Shown here: positions 10,201 to 21,300 of the stretch, piece after piece | How positions within the stretch are numbered: the stretch's first letter is position 1 | Layout: each line of letters opens with the position of its first letter | Assembly (NCBI RefSeq): GCF_000241265.1 | Contig: NZ_BAEE01000011.1 | Location: 33,307 to 97,306 of the forward strand | Source: Gordonia araii NBRC 100433 | Lineage (GTDB): Bacteria > Actinomycetota > Actinomycetes > Mycobacteriales > Mycobacteriaceae | Direction: 5' to 3' | Length of the DNA: 64,000 bases | Translations under genes and position numbers: made by a program | The notes under the pieces: generated by a model | What the model was told of the DNA's origin: nothing | The model's database searches: none | What the model saw: the letters and a program-made list of their open reading frames with translations, nothing else

Positions 10201-12351
10201 CCGCAGACGGTCAAAGTGGTCGACACGTTCCCGCGGACACCGATCGGCAAGATCGACCGCGCCGCGCTTCCGGCCATCGAGTTCGCCACCGCCGCCTACG
10301 TCGCCCCGCGCACCGAACTGGAGGCCACGGTCGCCGGCGTCGTCGCGTCGGTGCTCGGACTCGACCAGGTCAGCGTGACGAGCGGGTTCTTCGAAGTCGG
10401 CGGCAACTCGCTCTCGGCGGCGAAGCTGGCCGCGCGCCTCTCGGCGACCCTCGACCGGCCCGTCGGGGTGGAGGCGGTCTTCGAGGCGCCGACCCCGGCA
10501 GAGCTGGCCGCCCGTCTCGCCGATGAGCACCGTGGCGTGGTGGCCCCGCCGCTCGTCGCCCGGCCGCGCGCCGCCATGGTGCCGGTGTCCGCGGCGCAGC
10601 GGGGCATGTGGCTGCTCAACCGGGCCGATCCGGAGTCCTCGGCCTACAACGTCGCCCTCACGCTCCGACTGTCCGGGGCGCTCGACGTCGAAGCGCTGCG
10701 CGCGGCCCTCGTCGACGTCATCGACCGGCACGAGTCGCTGCGCACCATGTACCCGATGATCAACCGGGTACCGGTGCAGGTCATCGAGAGCACCGAAGCC
10801 GTCGCCGCCCAGGTCGACCTCCCGGTCACCGACCTCACGACCGGCGGCGCCGACGACGTCGCCGCCGCGCTGGCGAACGTGACCGATACCGGATTCGACG
10901 TCACCGCGGCCGTTCCGATCCGTGCCGCACTGCTGCGAACGGCGGAGGACGAGCACATCATTTCGCTGGTCGTCCACCACATCAGCGTCGACGGAGCGTC
11001 GATGTCGCCGCTGGCCCGCGATCTGATGGTGGCCTACGAGGCCCGGCACGGCGGTGCCGCGCCGCGCTGGGAGCCACTGCCGGTGCAGTTCGCCGACTAC
11101 GCGATGTGGACCGCCGAGCGGCTGGCGATCGCCGGCGACGACGGGGTGCCCGAACGAGAGCGTCAACTGGCGTACTGGGCCGGCCGTCTCGACGGTGCGC
11201 CCGAGTTGCTGGGACTTCCCACCGACCGGCCGCGCCCGGCGGCTCCGACCTTCGCCGGCGGAGTGGTCGAGTTCGAGATTCCCGCCGAGCTGGCCGACCG
11301 ATTGACCGAAACGGCCCGGGCTCACAACGCGACGCTGTTCATGGTCACCCACGCCGCGCTGGTCGCCCTGCTGCACAAGGTGGCCGGCCGGACCGACATC
11401 GTGGTGGGCACTCCCTACGCCGGCCGCGGCGCGCAGGCGCTCGACGACGTCGTCGGCATGTTCGTCAACACCATCGCGTTGCGGACCGCCGTCGAACCGG
11501 GCGAACCCTTCGAGGATCTCGTGACGGCCGTCCGGCGCAGCGACCTCGCCGACCTCGCGCATTCCGACGTGGCGTTCGAGGAGGTGGTGACCGCGCTCGG
11601 GCGCGGCAGCACCGCCGGATACAACCCGTTGTTCCAGGTGTTGTTCACCTTCCAGAACCTCGCCTTCCCGACGGTCGAGCTCGCCGGTCTGCGCGTCGAG
11701 CCGGAGTCGGTGCCGACGGCCACCGTGCAGACCGACCTGGCGCTGACCCTGTTCCCCAGTGATCCGCTCACCGGCCGCGTCGACGGCGGGATCCGCGCGA
11801 CCTGGACCTACGCCAGCGAATTATTCGATGAGAAGACGGTCAGGCGGTTCGCCGATTGGTACGTCACGCTCCTCGAAGCGGTCGCCGACAACCCGGCCGT
11901 CGCGGTCGGCGACCTCGCTTTGGAGACCGTCGTGCGGCCGACCGCCCCCGACGTCGACACGTCGGTGCCGCTCCCGCTGCCGCAGGCCGTCGCCGTGGCG
12001 GCCTCCTCGGCGCCGGACCGGATCGCCACCGAGCTGGACGGCGCCTCGGTCACGCTGGGCGAGTTGGCCGCGGGTGCGGCCGCCCTGGTCGCGGTCCTGC
12101 CGGATTCGGACGGCGGATCGGCACTCACGACCGCACTCTTCTCGGCGTTGCCGGGATTGGCCGTCGGCGGCCCGCAGGCGTTGGACCAGGTGCTCACCGA
12201 ACTGCGGCACAACTGTGACGACGTGTTGCACGGCAACGGCGACGACGTCTTGTACAACGACGGCGACCGAGCCCGTAACGTCGACGGAAGAACCGACGAA
12301 AACCCGGCTGTAACTCTGCCCGCCTCGACGGACGAAGGAACCCCTGATTAA
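4267..12351 (+). CDS. Non-ribosomal peptide synthetase 1: C-A-T-C-A-T-C plus A-start-like tail (2694 aa)
   Basis: This is the first protein of the assembly line. Domains with rough residues: C1 17-455 (HHIVIDG at 149), A1 470-955 (SGSTGTPKG near 605), T1 with LGADSL (Ser1002), C2 1058-1495 (HHIVGDG at 1183), A2 1515-2010 (SGSTGRPKA near 1669), T2 with VGGNSL (Ser2048), C3 2104-2555 (HHISVDG at 2237), then a tail 2556-2694. C1 opens directly after LPLTPAQRGMWFAENL, like starter C domains that join an acyl or aryl group to residue 1. Specificity residues read by eye against GrsA are A1 DVGHISLVE and A2 DAFVLALIW; neither is a clear match. The tail resembles the first 90 residues of an A domain (IATELDGASVTLGELAAGA) and ends in a low-complexity Asp/Asn-rich piece. 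The A-T partner of C3 is at the start of the next protein. Starter acyl group and substrates are inferred only. Confidence 0.95.
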   Translation: MSQRTHGDAVGSSDILPLTPAQRGMWFAENLSPDYSVNVAQYLDLRYEPGAFDHKLFADCTKAACQVLESPYVRVVDYPDGTPGQVVDLDLDYSVEILDFRDEADPETAALDWMKAEYQRPIDLYRDDPVVAKLIRIADDRTFWYGRGHHIVIDGYAALTMVRMTVDRYNAARRGMELAEKPGATMTEIVADEQKYQESSRRESDGAHWREVMADLPERVTLSRRPAATGLAPQNIVASSALTPEVQARVEQVAADLNSSMAMVLAAAYGAFLYRMTGNDDVLISLPVTGRATAKIKRAGGMLSNILPVRMKGLAGVTVADLVRSVQVEMTGALRHQRYRSDDIRRDAGLDTDAVGFGPTINMVFFDAPIEIDGATVDYRILASGILEDLLVNLYQASPSAPLVVDLHGNPYRYTQAEMDIHHRRFMAFVEGFVADAAAPVRALPLLLPGEEARLREFERGPAREVADEHLLDRFVAQVRSTPDAIAVCDGDAEYTYAEFDAIRSATARLLREHGVGTGDRVAVVLERGIAQVAAVYAVVTLGAAYVPIDPQDPAARRESVLAAARPTVTVDERFLTDNDFSPTAAPAEPPEPLAGTGSPPYVIFTSGSTGTPKGVEVGMAAVVNRLAWMREDHPLSPADAVLYKTPITFDVSVGELFGPLQVGARMVIARPGGHRDPEYLKALMAEREVTVTHFVPSMLDVFLEAVGTSSSAGTGLPPSLRRIITSGEALTWELAGGVRDCGDVELLNLYGPTEAAVEVTAYRVAGVEDAGGVPIGRPVANTEILVLDKHLRRLPVGAVGEMYLCGSQVAHGYIGQPGLTAERFVAHPYADGERMYRTGDLVRWRDDGNLEYLGRVDFQVKIRGQRVELGEIESVLLADPAVDSAASVVRELDSGTSVVAYVRAPHADPELVDRLEKHCTATLPAHMVPAAVVALDEFPTTSSGKLDRRALPEPTIVDRAAVDYVAPVSEVEKKIANRIEEVLGLERVGLRDNLFALGADSLAAARLATQLRTRDDLEVPLTAIFAGPDVAALARAADTDSAAQHPRLTAAERPDTIPVSAAQTRLWFINRLDPDSAAYNMPGAVRLGPEVDFAALRQAIADVVIRHESLRTRFVEVDGEPTQVIDPVETVTPDAVVGVVETDDVDAAVARTASTGFDLAGGAFRAVLLRGPDANVLVVVLHHIVGDGASLRPLIADVLIAYNARRHGFAPYFPPLPVQYADYALWYDELLGDPAEPASLAHREIEYWARRLDGAPEVITLPTDRPRPRRPSGRGDYVDLMLSESVLASLRDLAAGAGVTLFSVVEAALAVVLSRLADSDDVVIGTAVAGRDEPEVADLIGMFVNTVALRSTIRPELTVRELLGRAQQGRAEALAHATTPFEQVVDAVAPSRTLAHSPIFQVALTMVTDAVAGIDHELGFEVISSRVPAAKYDLALTATEYVGAGRMGIEFNYATDLFDRATVESFADYLRRVLTSMAQHPDLSVGRIDLLAPRQIADAVGTVEPVASPRTLRAFVAEWLATACARDDQALLVGDATLTATAASSRINQLARELIARGAGPATTVAVRIPRSVDSVVAMLATAVTGAAFVFIDPKNPVGRQEALVADSGAVLGITTTAVAAPGDTVDWVVLQDESTELHLAGHPTTAVADAELPRPIHLDETAYLIYTSGSTGRPKAVDVTHRGLANLIANQRSILGLDGESVVLHVASPAFDAMVFELTMAIGAGARLAVAAPDRFAGPELEQTIADGGVTHAVMTPTVLATLDPAAVPTLSTVLSAGEACPDELARTWEERSRFFNLYGPSEFTIWATADGPISVGAPITIGPALPGVRALVLDSGLRPTPPGVVGDLYLSGIQVARGYRNRADLTAAAFVADPFGTGERIYRTGDRVVRRADGKFVYHGRSDFQLKIRGLRIEPGEIDAVLATHPTVANALSVGVNGPAGDTVLATYVAPRPGETIVPDALLAYARDHLPDHLVPQTVKVVDTFPRTPIGKIDRAALPAIEFATAAYVAPRTELEATVAGVVASVLGLDQVSVTSGFFEVGGNSLSAAKLAARLSATLDRPVGVEAVFEAPTPAELAARLADEHRGVVAPPLVARPRAAMVPVSAAQRGMWLLNRADPESSAYNVALTLRLSGALDVEALRAALVDVIDRHESLRTMYPMINRVPVQVIESTEAVAAQVDLPVTDLTTGGADDVAAALANVTDTGFDVTAAVPIRAALLRTAEDEHIISLVVHHISVDGASMSPLARDLMVAYEARHGGAAPRWEPLPVQFADYAMWTAERLAIAGDDGVPERERQLAYWAGRLDGAPELLGLPTDRPRPAAPTFAGGVVEFEIPAELADRLTETARAHNATLFMVTHAALVALLHKVAGRTDIVVGTPYAGRGAQALDDVVGMFVNTIALRTAVEPGEPFEDLVTAVRRSDLADLAHSDVAFEEVVTALGRGSTAGYNPLFQVLFTFQNLAFPTVELAGLRVEPESVPTATVQTDLALTLFPSDPLTGRVDGGIRATWTYASELFDEKTVRRFADWYVTLLEAVADNPAVAVGDLALETVVRPTAPDVDTSVPLPLPQAVAVAASSAPDRIATELDGASVTLGELAAGAAALVAVLPDSDGGSALTTALFSALPGLAVGGPQALDQVLTELRHNCDDVLHGNGDDVLYNDGDRARNVDGRTDENPAVTLPASTDEGTPD

Positions 12352-12353
12352 CG

Positions 12354-15300
12354 ATGCCCGAAACGCAGATGCGCATCGCGGCTTTGTGGGGTAGCTCGGG
12401 CGAGGAGCAACCGGTACGCGCGCTCATCGCCGCCGCGGCCGAGACGGCACCGGCCGCGGTCGCCTTCGCTGGCGCAGGCGGTCCGATCGAGTTCGGCGTG
12501 CTCGCGGAGCGCGTCGAGTCCACCGCGCAGATCTTCGAGGCCAGCGGTGTCGACGCCGAAGCCGCCGTGGCCGCGGCCATCACACCGCTGGCCGTCCCGC
12601 CGGGCAGTGCTCAGGCCGAGACCGCCTCGCGGGTGGCGGCCGCGGTGGCCGACATCCGGTCGGCGGCGGCGGGCATCCTGGGAACGACGGAGTGGACCAC
12701 CCTGCCCCCCCTGCTGCGATCCGCCGCGCACCGCCATCCGGACCGCGTCGCCGTCGTCGATGAGGCCGGCGCCAGCCGAACCTACGCCGATCTCGACTGG
12801 AGCAGCGATCGGATCGCGGCGGCACTGGCCCGCGCCGGCGTGACCCGCGACGCGGTGGTCGCACTCGCCTTCCCGCCGACCGCTGACATGATCGTCGCCA
12901 TCCTCGGCGTCCTGAAATCCGGAGCCGCCTACGTGGCGCTCGACCTGGCGAGCCCGGCCGAGCGGATCGCCTACGTCGTGGCGGATTCGCAGGCGGTGTC
13001 GGTCGTGGCCGACGACACTTCGATCGGTGCCCTGCCCGCGCTGGACGTGCCGGTCGAGAGGTTCGGCGACCTCGTCGCCGCCGACGCCGCCGACGCCGCC
13101 GAGGTCGTCCCGGTTGGCCCCGGCCCGGAATCCGCGGCCTACGTCATCTACACGTCGGGATCGACCGGACAACCCAAAGGCGTTGTCGTACAACATAATT
13201 CCGCTGTCCGATTCCTGCGCTCGATGCAGGAGCTGGTGCCGTTCACCGCCGACGACACGATCGGTCTGTTCGCGTCGTACACGTTCGACGCGTCGGTGTG
13301 GTCGATGTGGTCGGCGCTGGCGCACGGTGGACGGCTCATCGTCGTCGGCACCGACACCCGCGCGAGTCCCGACCTGCTCGCAGGGCTCATCGAACGAGAA
13401 TCGATCACCAGCATCAACCTGACCCCGTCGGTCTTCTACCCGTTCACCGACGCCGTTCGCCCGGGTGGCCGAGTGGCGCTGTCCGACTCGCTGCGATACC
13501 TGCACCTGGCCGGCGAAGCCCTCGACATCCAGGCCGTGCGCGGGTGGTTCGACGACCGTGAGCAGGACGGCCGGGAGGTGCGCCTGTTCAACATCTACGG
13601 CCCCACCGAGGCGACGGTCCAGGTCACGCTGCGGGCGCTGACACCGGACTACCTCGCCGAGGCGGCCACCGCCGACATCGGGTTCGCGATCCCGGGCACC
13701 GAGGTCACGATCCTCGACGACCGGCTGCGCCCGGTGCCCGACGGGGTGCCCGGCGAGATCTACGTCTGCGGGCCACTGGTCACTCGCGGCTACCTGAGAC
13801 GGTTCGGCCTCACCGCGGCGTCGTTCGTCGCCGACCCCCTCGCCGGGTCGACGTCGCCGTCAGGGGTTTCCCTACCGCCCGGCGCCCGGATGTACCGCAC
13901 CGGCGACATGGGGCTGCGACGCGGCGGCGCGATCGAATACCTCGGTCGGCGCGACGGGCAGGTCAAGCTGCGCGGCTACCGGATCGAACTCGGCGAGGTC
14001 GAGGCGGCACTCGCGGCCGCACCGACCGTCGTCGCCGCCGGTGCCGCCGTCCGGGAAGCGGACGGCGGACAGCAGGTGCTGGTCGGCTACGTCGTCTCCG
14101 ACGCTGCGCCGCCCGACACCCAGGCCATCCGCGACTCGGTCCGCGCCCATCTACCCGGATACATGGTCCCCGACGTCGTCCTACCGTTGGACGCGCTGCC
14201 ACTGTCGACGTCGGGCAAGCTCGATCGCGCCGCGCTGCCCGCCCCCGATTTCGGCGTCGAGGCCGAATACGTCGAACCCGCCACCGATGCCGAGCGGGAC
14301 ATGGTGCGCATCGTAGAAGAGGTGCTCGGCGTCTCACCGATCAGCGTGACCGCGTCCATTTTCGACCTCGGCGGCAATTCGCTCATCGCCGCGCAGGTGG
14401 CCGCGCTCTGCGGTGAGGAACTCGACCTGGCGGTATCGGTGCGCGATGTCTTCGACGCGCCGACCGTGCGGGAACTGGCGAGCCGGGTGGCGGGCAGTCA
14501 CCGGGCGCGGCGGCCAGAACTCGTCGCCCACGAACCCCGCCCGGCGGTCATTCCGCTCTCCCATGCGCAGCGCCGGATCTGGTTCATCTCCGAACTCGAT
14601 CCCGAGACGGCGATTTACAACATGCCGTTGGTGCTCCGTTTCGACGGGACGCTGGACCCGGCAGCGCTGGCCGGCGCCTTCGACGACGTCGTCGCGCGCC
14701 ACGAGGTCATGCGCACGCGCTTCGGCGTCGAGGACGGCGTGCCCTACCAAGAGGTGCTGGTCCACGGGAGCTACGCGCCCGATGTCGCGATCGATCCGCC
14801 GACGCGGCTGGAGCCCGGCCGGGCACCGCTCGACGCCGCCGTCGCGGAGGTCGCCGGCCGGGGCTTCGATCTGCGGGCCGCGCCACCGGTACGAGCGCGG
14901 CTGTTCCAGCGCGGACCGGACGATTTCATTTTCGTGCTGATCGTCCATCACGTGATCGCCGACGGCGCGTCGCTGGCGCCGCTGTCGGGCGACCTGGTCG
15001 CGGCCTACGTCGCCCGCACGGCCGGCGAGGAGCCGCGCTGGCCCGCGCTGCCGGTGCAGTACGCCGACTTCACGTTGTGGAGCCACGAGCTGCTCGGCGA
15101 TCCCGATTCGCCTGCGTCGGTGGCCGGCGGTCAACTGGGCTTCTGGGAGAAGGAGCTGGCCGGCGTGCCGGAAGCGATGGCGCTGCCCACCGACCGGCCC
15201 CGCCCGCCGGTGCAGTCGCAGCGCGCGGCCGCCCACGCCTTCGACGTGGACCCGCGGCTCGTCGAACTGCTCGACGACTTCGCACGGCACCGCCAGACGT

Positions 15301-18300
15301 CGCGGTTCATGGTCCTGCACGCGCTGTGGGCGGCGTTGCTGCACCGGTTGACCGGGGATCGCGACATCGTGATCGGAACCCCGTACACCGGTCGCGGGGA
15401 GCGGGCCCTCGACGACCTCGTCGGCATGTTCATCAACACCGTCGCGTTGCGGACGCCCGTCGATCCCGCGGCGACGTTCGCCGAGCTCGTCTCGACGGTA
15501 CGGGCGCGCGACCTGGCCGCCCTGGACAACTCTGACGTGCCCTTCGACCTCGTGGTCGAGCGCGTCGACCCGGCGCGCAGCACGTCGCACGCGCCGATCT
15601 TCCAGGTGATGCTGCTGTTGCACGAGGCCGACGACGCGAGCTTCGCGCTGCCGGGCGTCGCGGCGGAGATCGTCGAGGTCTACCGCGACCTCACCGACAA
15701 CGACATGGCGATCACTTTCATCGAACGCGGTGCCGGCGAGGAGAGCGGTCTGCACGGCGTCGTCGAATACAACACCGACCTGTTCGACGAGACGACCATC
15801 CGATCGTTCACCACCATGTTCGACGTCGTGGCGCGCGAACTGCTCACGGCACCGGAAACCCCCGTCGGCGATGCGGTGCTGCTTGCGCCCGCGCAGCGCG
15901 ACGCGGTCCTGACCGCGGACCGCGGAGCGCGCATCGACGTTCCCGACTGGACGCTGGCCGACGCCGTCGCCGCACAGATCGCCGCGACGCCCGACGCGAT
16001 CGCACTGAGTCACCGCGACCGCGACGTGACCTACCGGGAGTTCGGCGCACGAGTCGCGACCCTCGCACGCGAATTGATCGGTGCGGGCGTCGGGCCGGAT
16101 GTGGCAGTCGCCGTCTGTATCCCGCGATCGGTGGAGATGATGGTCGCCATCCACGCGGTGGTCGCCGCCGGCGGCCAATACGTCCCGATCGACGTCGACA
16201 CGCCCGCCGAGCGGTTCGACTACATGGTGGAGACCGCCGGGGCCCGCGTCGTCCTGATCTCCGCGCACGAACAGCGCCCGGCAGCGCTCGGCACGGCCGA
16301 CGACGCCGTGCGGATCCTGCCCGTCGACGCCGAGGCGCCGGTCGACGAGCGGGTCGCGCCGGTGACCGACACCGAGCGGCTCGCGCCGCTGCGGACCGAT
16401 CACGCCGTCTACACGATCTTCACCTCCGGCTCGACCGGGCGGCCCAAGGGCGTGACCCTCCCGCACGACGCGGTCGTCAACCGGCTCCACTGGGGCTTGC
16501 ACCAGCTGCCGATCACCGGCGCCGGGAGCGCAGCGAGCGGGCCGAATCACCACGAGTCCGACGATCTGGTGGTCCTCAAGACGCCGTACACCTTCGACTG
16601 TTCGGCGGCGGAGATCTTCGCCCCGCTGATGAACGGCACGCCGCTGCTCGTCGCCGACGCCGATGGGCATCTGGATCCGGTGTACATGGCCGAATTGATG
16701 GCGCAGCGCGGCGTCACCATGGCCCACTTCGTTCCGTCGATGCTGGCGGTGTTCCTGGAATTGGCGGGCGAATCCCGGCTCGCCCGCCTCGACCGGCTCC
16801 GCATCATCTCCACGACCGGCGAAGCGCTCCCACCGTCGGTGGCCGCGCAGGTCCGCGCCGCGCTGCCGCACGTCACGCTCTACAACCTCTACGGGCCGAC
16901 CGAGGCGGCCATCGAGATCACCTACGCCGAGATCGGCGACGACATCGGCCATACCGTCCCGATCGGCGTCCCGGTGTGGAACTCGAGCGCGCACGTGCTC
17001 GACCCGCGGCTGCACCCGGTGCCCGACGGGGTCGCGGGCGAACTCTACGTCGGCGGTGTACAACTGGCGCGCGGTTACGCGGCCCGTCCCGACCTGACCG
17101 CCGACCGCTTCGTCGCCGACCCGTTCGCGGGTGAGTCCGCACCCCCGGGCGCGCGCCTGTATCGCACGGGCGACCTGGTCCGGCGCAACCGATCCGGCGA
17201 TCTGGAATACCTGGGCCGCACCGACTTCCAGGTGAAGCTGCGCGGCCAGCGCGTCGAGCTCGGGGAGATCGAGGCGGCGCTGACGCAGGCGCCCGGCGTC
17301 GTTCACGCCGCCGCGACCGTGGCCAAGGGCCCCGACGGCGGCGAACACCTCGTCGCCTACCTCGCCGGTGCGCCCGAAGAAGGGGGAGCGGCGGCGATCG
17401 ACCTGGCGGCGGTCAAGGCGGCGATCGCCGGGCCGCTACCGGAGTTCATGCGTCCCACCGTGTGGATGCTGCTCGATGAGGCGCCGCGCAATTCCGCCGG
17501 CAAGCTCGACCGCAACGCGCTGCCGCCGCCGGAGTTCACGGCGGGGGAGTACGTCGCTCCGGCGACCCCCGCGGAGAAGGAGATCGCCGAGATCGTCGCC
17601 GAGGTGATCGGTACCGAGCGCGTCGGCGTCACGGATTCCTTCTTCGACGTCGGCGGCAACTCGCTCTCGGCGACCCGCGTGATGGCACGCGTCGGCGAGG
17701 CGTTCGGCGTCGACCTGGGTGTCCGGGCGCTGTTCGACGCGCCGACGGTGCGCGAGCTGGCTCGTGTCGTCGACGAGGAGACCGGTGGGCAGTCATCCAC
17801 GAGCGCGTCCGTCCCGCTCGTCGCCCAGGAACGGCCCGAGCGCATTCCGCTCTCCTTCGCCCAGCAGCGGATGTGGTTCATCAACCAGTTCGACACCTCG
17901 TCGGCGGCCTACAACATTCCAGTGGTCCTGGATGTGACCGAATCCGGGACCGGCGCCGGGAGCGGTAGCGAGCGGGCCGAATCCGGAACCGGTTCGCTCG
18001 ACCTCGCCGCTTTGCGGCTGGCGGCACACGATGTCCTCGCCAGGCACGAGGTGCTGCGCACGACCTACCCGGCCGACGAGAACGGCCAGCCCTATCAGCT
18101 CATCGCCGATTCCGCCGATGCGGCCGAGCGTCTCGACTTCGCCGTCGTGGAGGCCGGCGATCCGGCCGGTGTCGTGGCCGAGGAGGTCGGCCGGGGATTC
18201 GACGTGTCGGTGCAGCTGCCCATCCGGATCCGGTTGATCCGGCAGGAGCCGGACCGTTCGACGCTCGTCGTCGTCCTGCATCACATCGCGGCCGACGGCG

Positions 18301-21300
18301 AGTCGGGTCCGGTGCTGGCGGCCGATTTGGTGACCGCTTACCGCGCCCGTGCGGTCGGTGACGCGCCCGGCTGGGCGCCGTTGCCGATCCAGTACGCCGA
18401 CTACGCGCTGTGGCAGACCGCCGTGCTCGGATCCGATGACGACGACGATTCGCTGGGTGCCAGGCAAACGGGGTTCTGGACCGCCGAGCTGGCCGGTGTG
18501 CCCGAAGTCCTCGACCTGCCCGCCGACCGGCCGCGACCGGAGTCGTCGTCGGGGGCCAGCGGGTCGGTCGACTTCGGCGTCGGCGCCGACGTGCGCGACC
18601 GTCTCGTCGAACTGGGCCGCGAGCACGGGGCTTCGCTCTTCATGGTCGCGCACGCCGCGGTGGCGACCCTGCTGGCGCGCCTGTCGGCGACGACGGACAT
18701 CACGATCGCCACGCCGGTCGCCGGTCGAGGACTCGGCGCCCTCGACCGACTGGTCGGCATGTTCGTCAATACGCTGGTGCTGCGCAGCGAGTTCGACCCC
18801 GCATCGACAGCCGGAGACCTGCTCGTCCAGATCCGCGACCGCGATCTCGCGGCCTTCGACCACGCCGACCTGCCCTTCGAGAAGGTCGTGGAGGCCATCG
18901 ACCCGGTGCGCTCGGATTCCTTCGGGCCGCTCGCCCAGGTCCTGCTGGTGTTCGTCGCCGCCGAACAGCGGCCGATCACCGTCGACGGCCTGACACTGAC
19001 CCCGGTCGATCCCGGTGCCGGGGCCGCCAAGTTCGACCTCACCTTCGGCGTCGCCGACCGGCAGGGAGCCGGTTTGGGCGGGTCCCTCGTCTATGCCGCC
19101 GATCTGTTCGACGAGTCGACGGCGCGGTGGTTCGCCCGTGGCCTCGAGGCGGTGCTCACCGCGCTCGCCCGCACCGGGGGCACCCTGCGGCTCGGTGACG
19201 TGGATCTGCTCGACGACGCCCAGCACCGCGCGGTGGCCGCCGCCTCGGTGGGCCCCGCCGTGCCGCTGCTGCCCGAGACGATTCCGGATGCCGTCGATGC
19301 CGCGCTGCGCGGCAACCCGGACGCGATCGGACTGGTCACCGACGACGCCGAAGTCGCCAACGGCCGCTTCGCGGGGCTGGTCGCCCACTACGCGCGCATC
19401 CTCATCGCCGAGCACGGCGTCGGCCCCGACGTGGCGGTCGCGGTCTGCATGCCGCGCGGGCTCGGCATGGTCCTCGCCATCCACGCGGTGCTGGCGGCGG
19501 GCGGCCAGTACGTCCCGGTGGACACGTCCCTGCCGCCCGACCGCGCCGACTACATGTTCGACGACGCCCAGGTGCGGGTCGTGCTGCTGGCGCCGGGCGA
19601 CGAACCGGCGCCGATGGCGGGTCGCACCATCGCGACGGTTGCCGTTGACCCGGATGCCGCGGTGACACCGGAGTCGTCGGCACCACTGCGGGCCGTCGAG
19701 CGGCTGGCGCCGCTGCGCGGGGACAACGCCGCGTACACGATCTTCACCTCGGGGTCGACGGGCCGGCCCAAAGGCGTGACCGTCTCGCAGCGGTCGGTGC
19801 TCAATCGCCTGCGCTGGGGATTGGCGACGTTCCCACTCGGTGCGGACGACACGGTCATCCTCAAGACCCCCTACACCTTCGACGTCTCGGTGCCGGAGCT
19901 GTTCGCGCCGCTACTCGCCGGGGCGCGCATGTTCATCGCGCGCGACGGCGGCCACGCCGATCCCGACTACCTGATCGACGTGCTGGAGACCAAGGGCATC
20001 ACCTCGGTGCACTTCGTGCCGTCGATGCTCGCGGTGTTCCTCGACGTCGTCGACGACTCTCGCCTGCGGGCGCTCACCGGCATTCGCTACGTGTTCGCCT
20101 CCGGTGAAGCACTGCCGGCGTCGCTGGCCAAGCGGACCCGCGAGATCTGGCCGTCGTCGGGTTTGCACGACCTGTTCGGTCCGACCGAGGCGGCGGTCGA
20201 GGTCAGCCACGCCGATCTCGATGTCGTCGGGCACACGGTGCCCATCGGCTATCCGATCTGGAACACGGCCACCTACGTCCTGGACTCGCGGCTGGCCCCC
20301 GTCGGCACCGGCGTGCCCGGCGAGCTGTATCTCGGCGGTGTCCAGCTGGCCCGCGGCTACGCCGCGCGGCCCGACCAGACCGCCGACCGATTCGTCGCCG
20401 ACCCCTTCGCCGGGTCGACGACGCCGGGTCGAGCGGAGCGAGGGGGTCATTGGTCGGGGGTGTCCATTCCGTCCGGTGCCCGGATGTACCGCACCGGCGA
20501 CCTCGTCGCCCGCAACGCCGACGGCGCGCTGGAATACCTGGGACGCACCGACTTCCAGGTGAAGCTGCGCGGCCAGCGCATCGAACTGGGCGAGGTGGAA
20601 TCAGTCCTCGCCGCGGTGCCCGGTGTCGTCCACGCCGCGGCAACGGTGGCGAGCGCGCCAACCGGTGCCGAACACCTCGTCGCCTACCTTTCCGGACACT
20701 CCGACATCGACCTGGACGAGGCGAAATCGAGCGTCGCGCAAGCACTTCCGGAGTACATGGTGCCCACCGTGTGGCAGGTGCTCGACGAGGTGACGCTCAA
20801 TTCGGCCGGAAAGCTCGACCGCCGCGCGCTGCCCGAGCCCGACTTCGCGTCGGCCGTCGCGGGCGCCGACCCGGTCGCACCGCGATCGGCGGCCGAGCGG
20901 CGCATCGCCGATATCGTGGCGGGTGTCCTCGGCGTCGACCGGGTCGGTGTCACCGACTCCTTCTTCGCGCTCGGCGGCGACTCCATCATGTCGATCCAGC
21001 TCTCGTCGCTGTTGCGGGCAGAGGGCTTCGAACTGGGACCGCGCGACATCTTCGAGCAGCGGACCGTGCGCGGCCTGGCCGCTCTCGCGTCGACGGCCGA
21101 GGCGACGGTCCTCGACGAATTGCCCGGCGGCGGAATCGGTGAGGTCGATCTGACACCCACCATCTCGTGGATGCTGGAGAACTCCCCGCGCCCCGGGGCC
21201 TTCCGCGACTACTCGCAGGCCTTGGTGTTGGCGCTGCCCGCGGAGGTCGACGATGACGGCGTCGTGACCGCGCTCGACGCGGTCATCGCCCGGCACCCCA

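Noticed and set aside
12340..12360. Frameshift joining NRPS1 and NRPS2 into one gene
   Set aside because: Each side has its own extra A-start-like segment and a complete A3 follows on NRPS2. Joining them would not make a normal domain, unlike the NRPS2/NRPS3 boundary.
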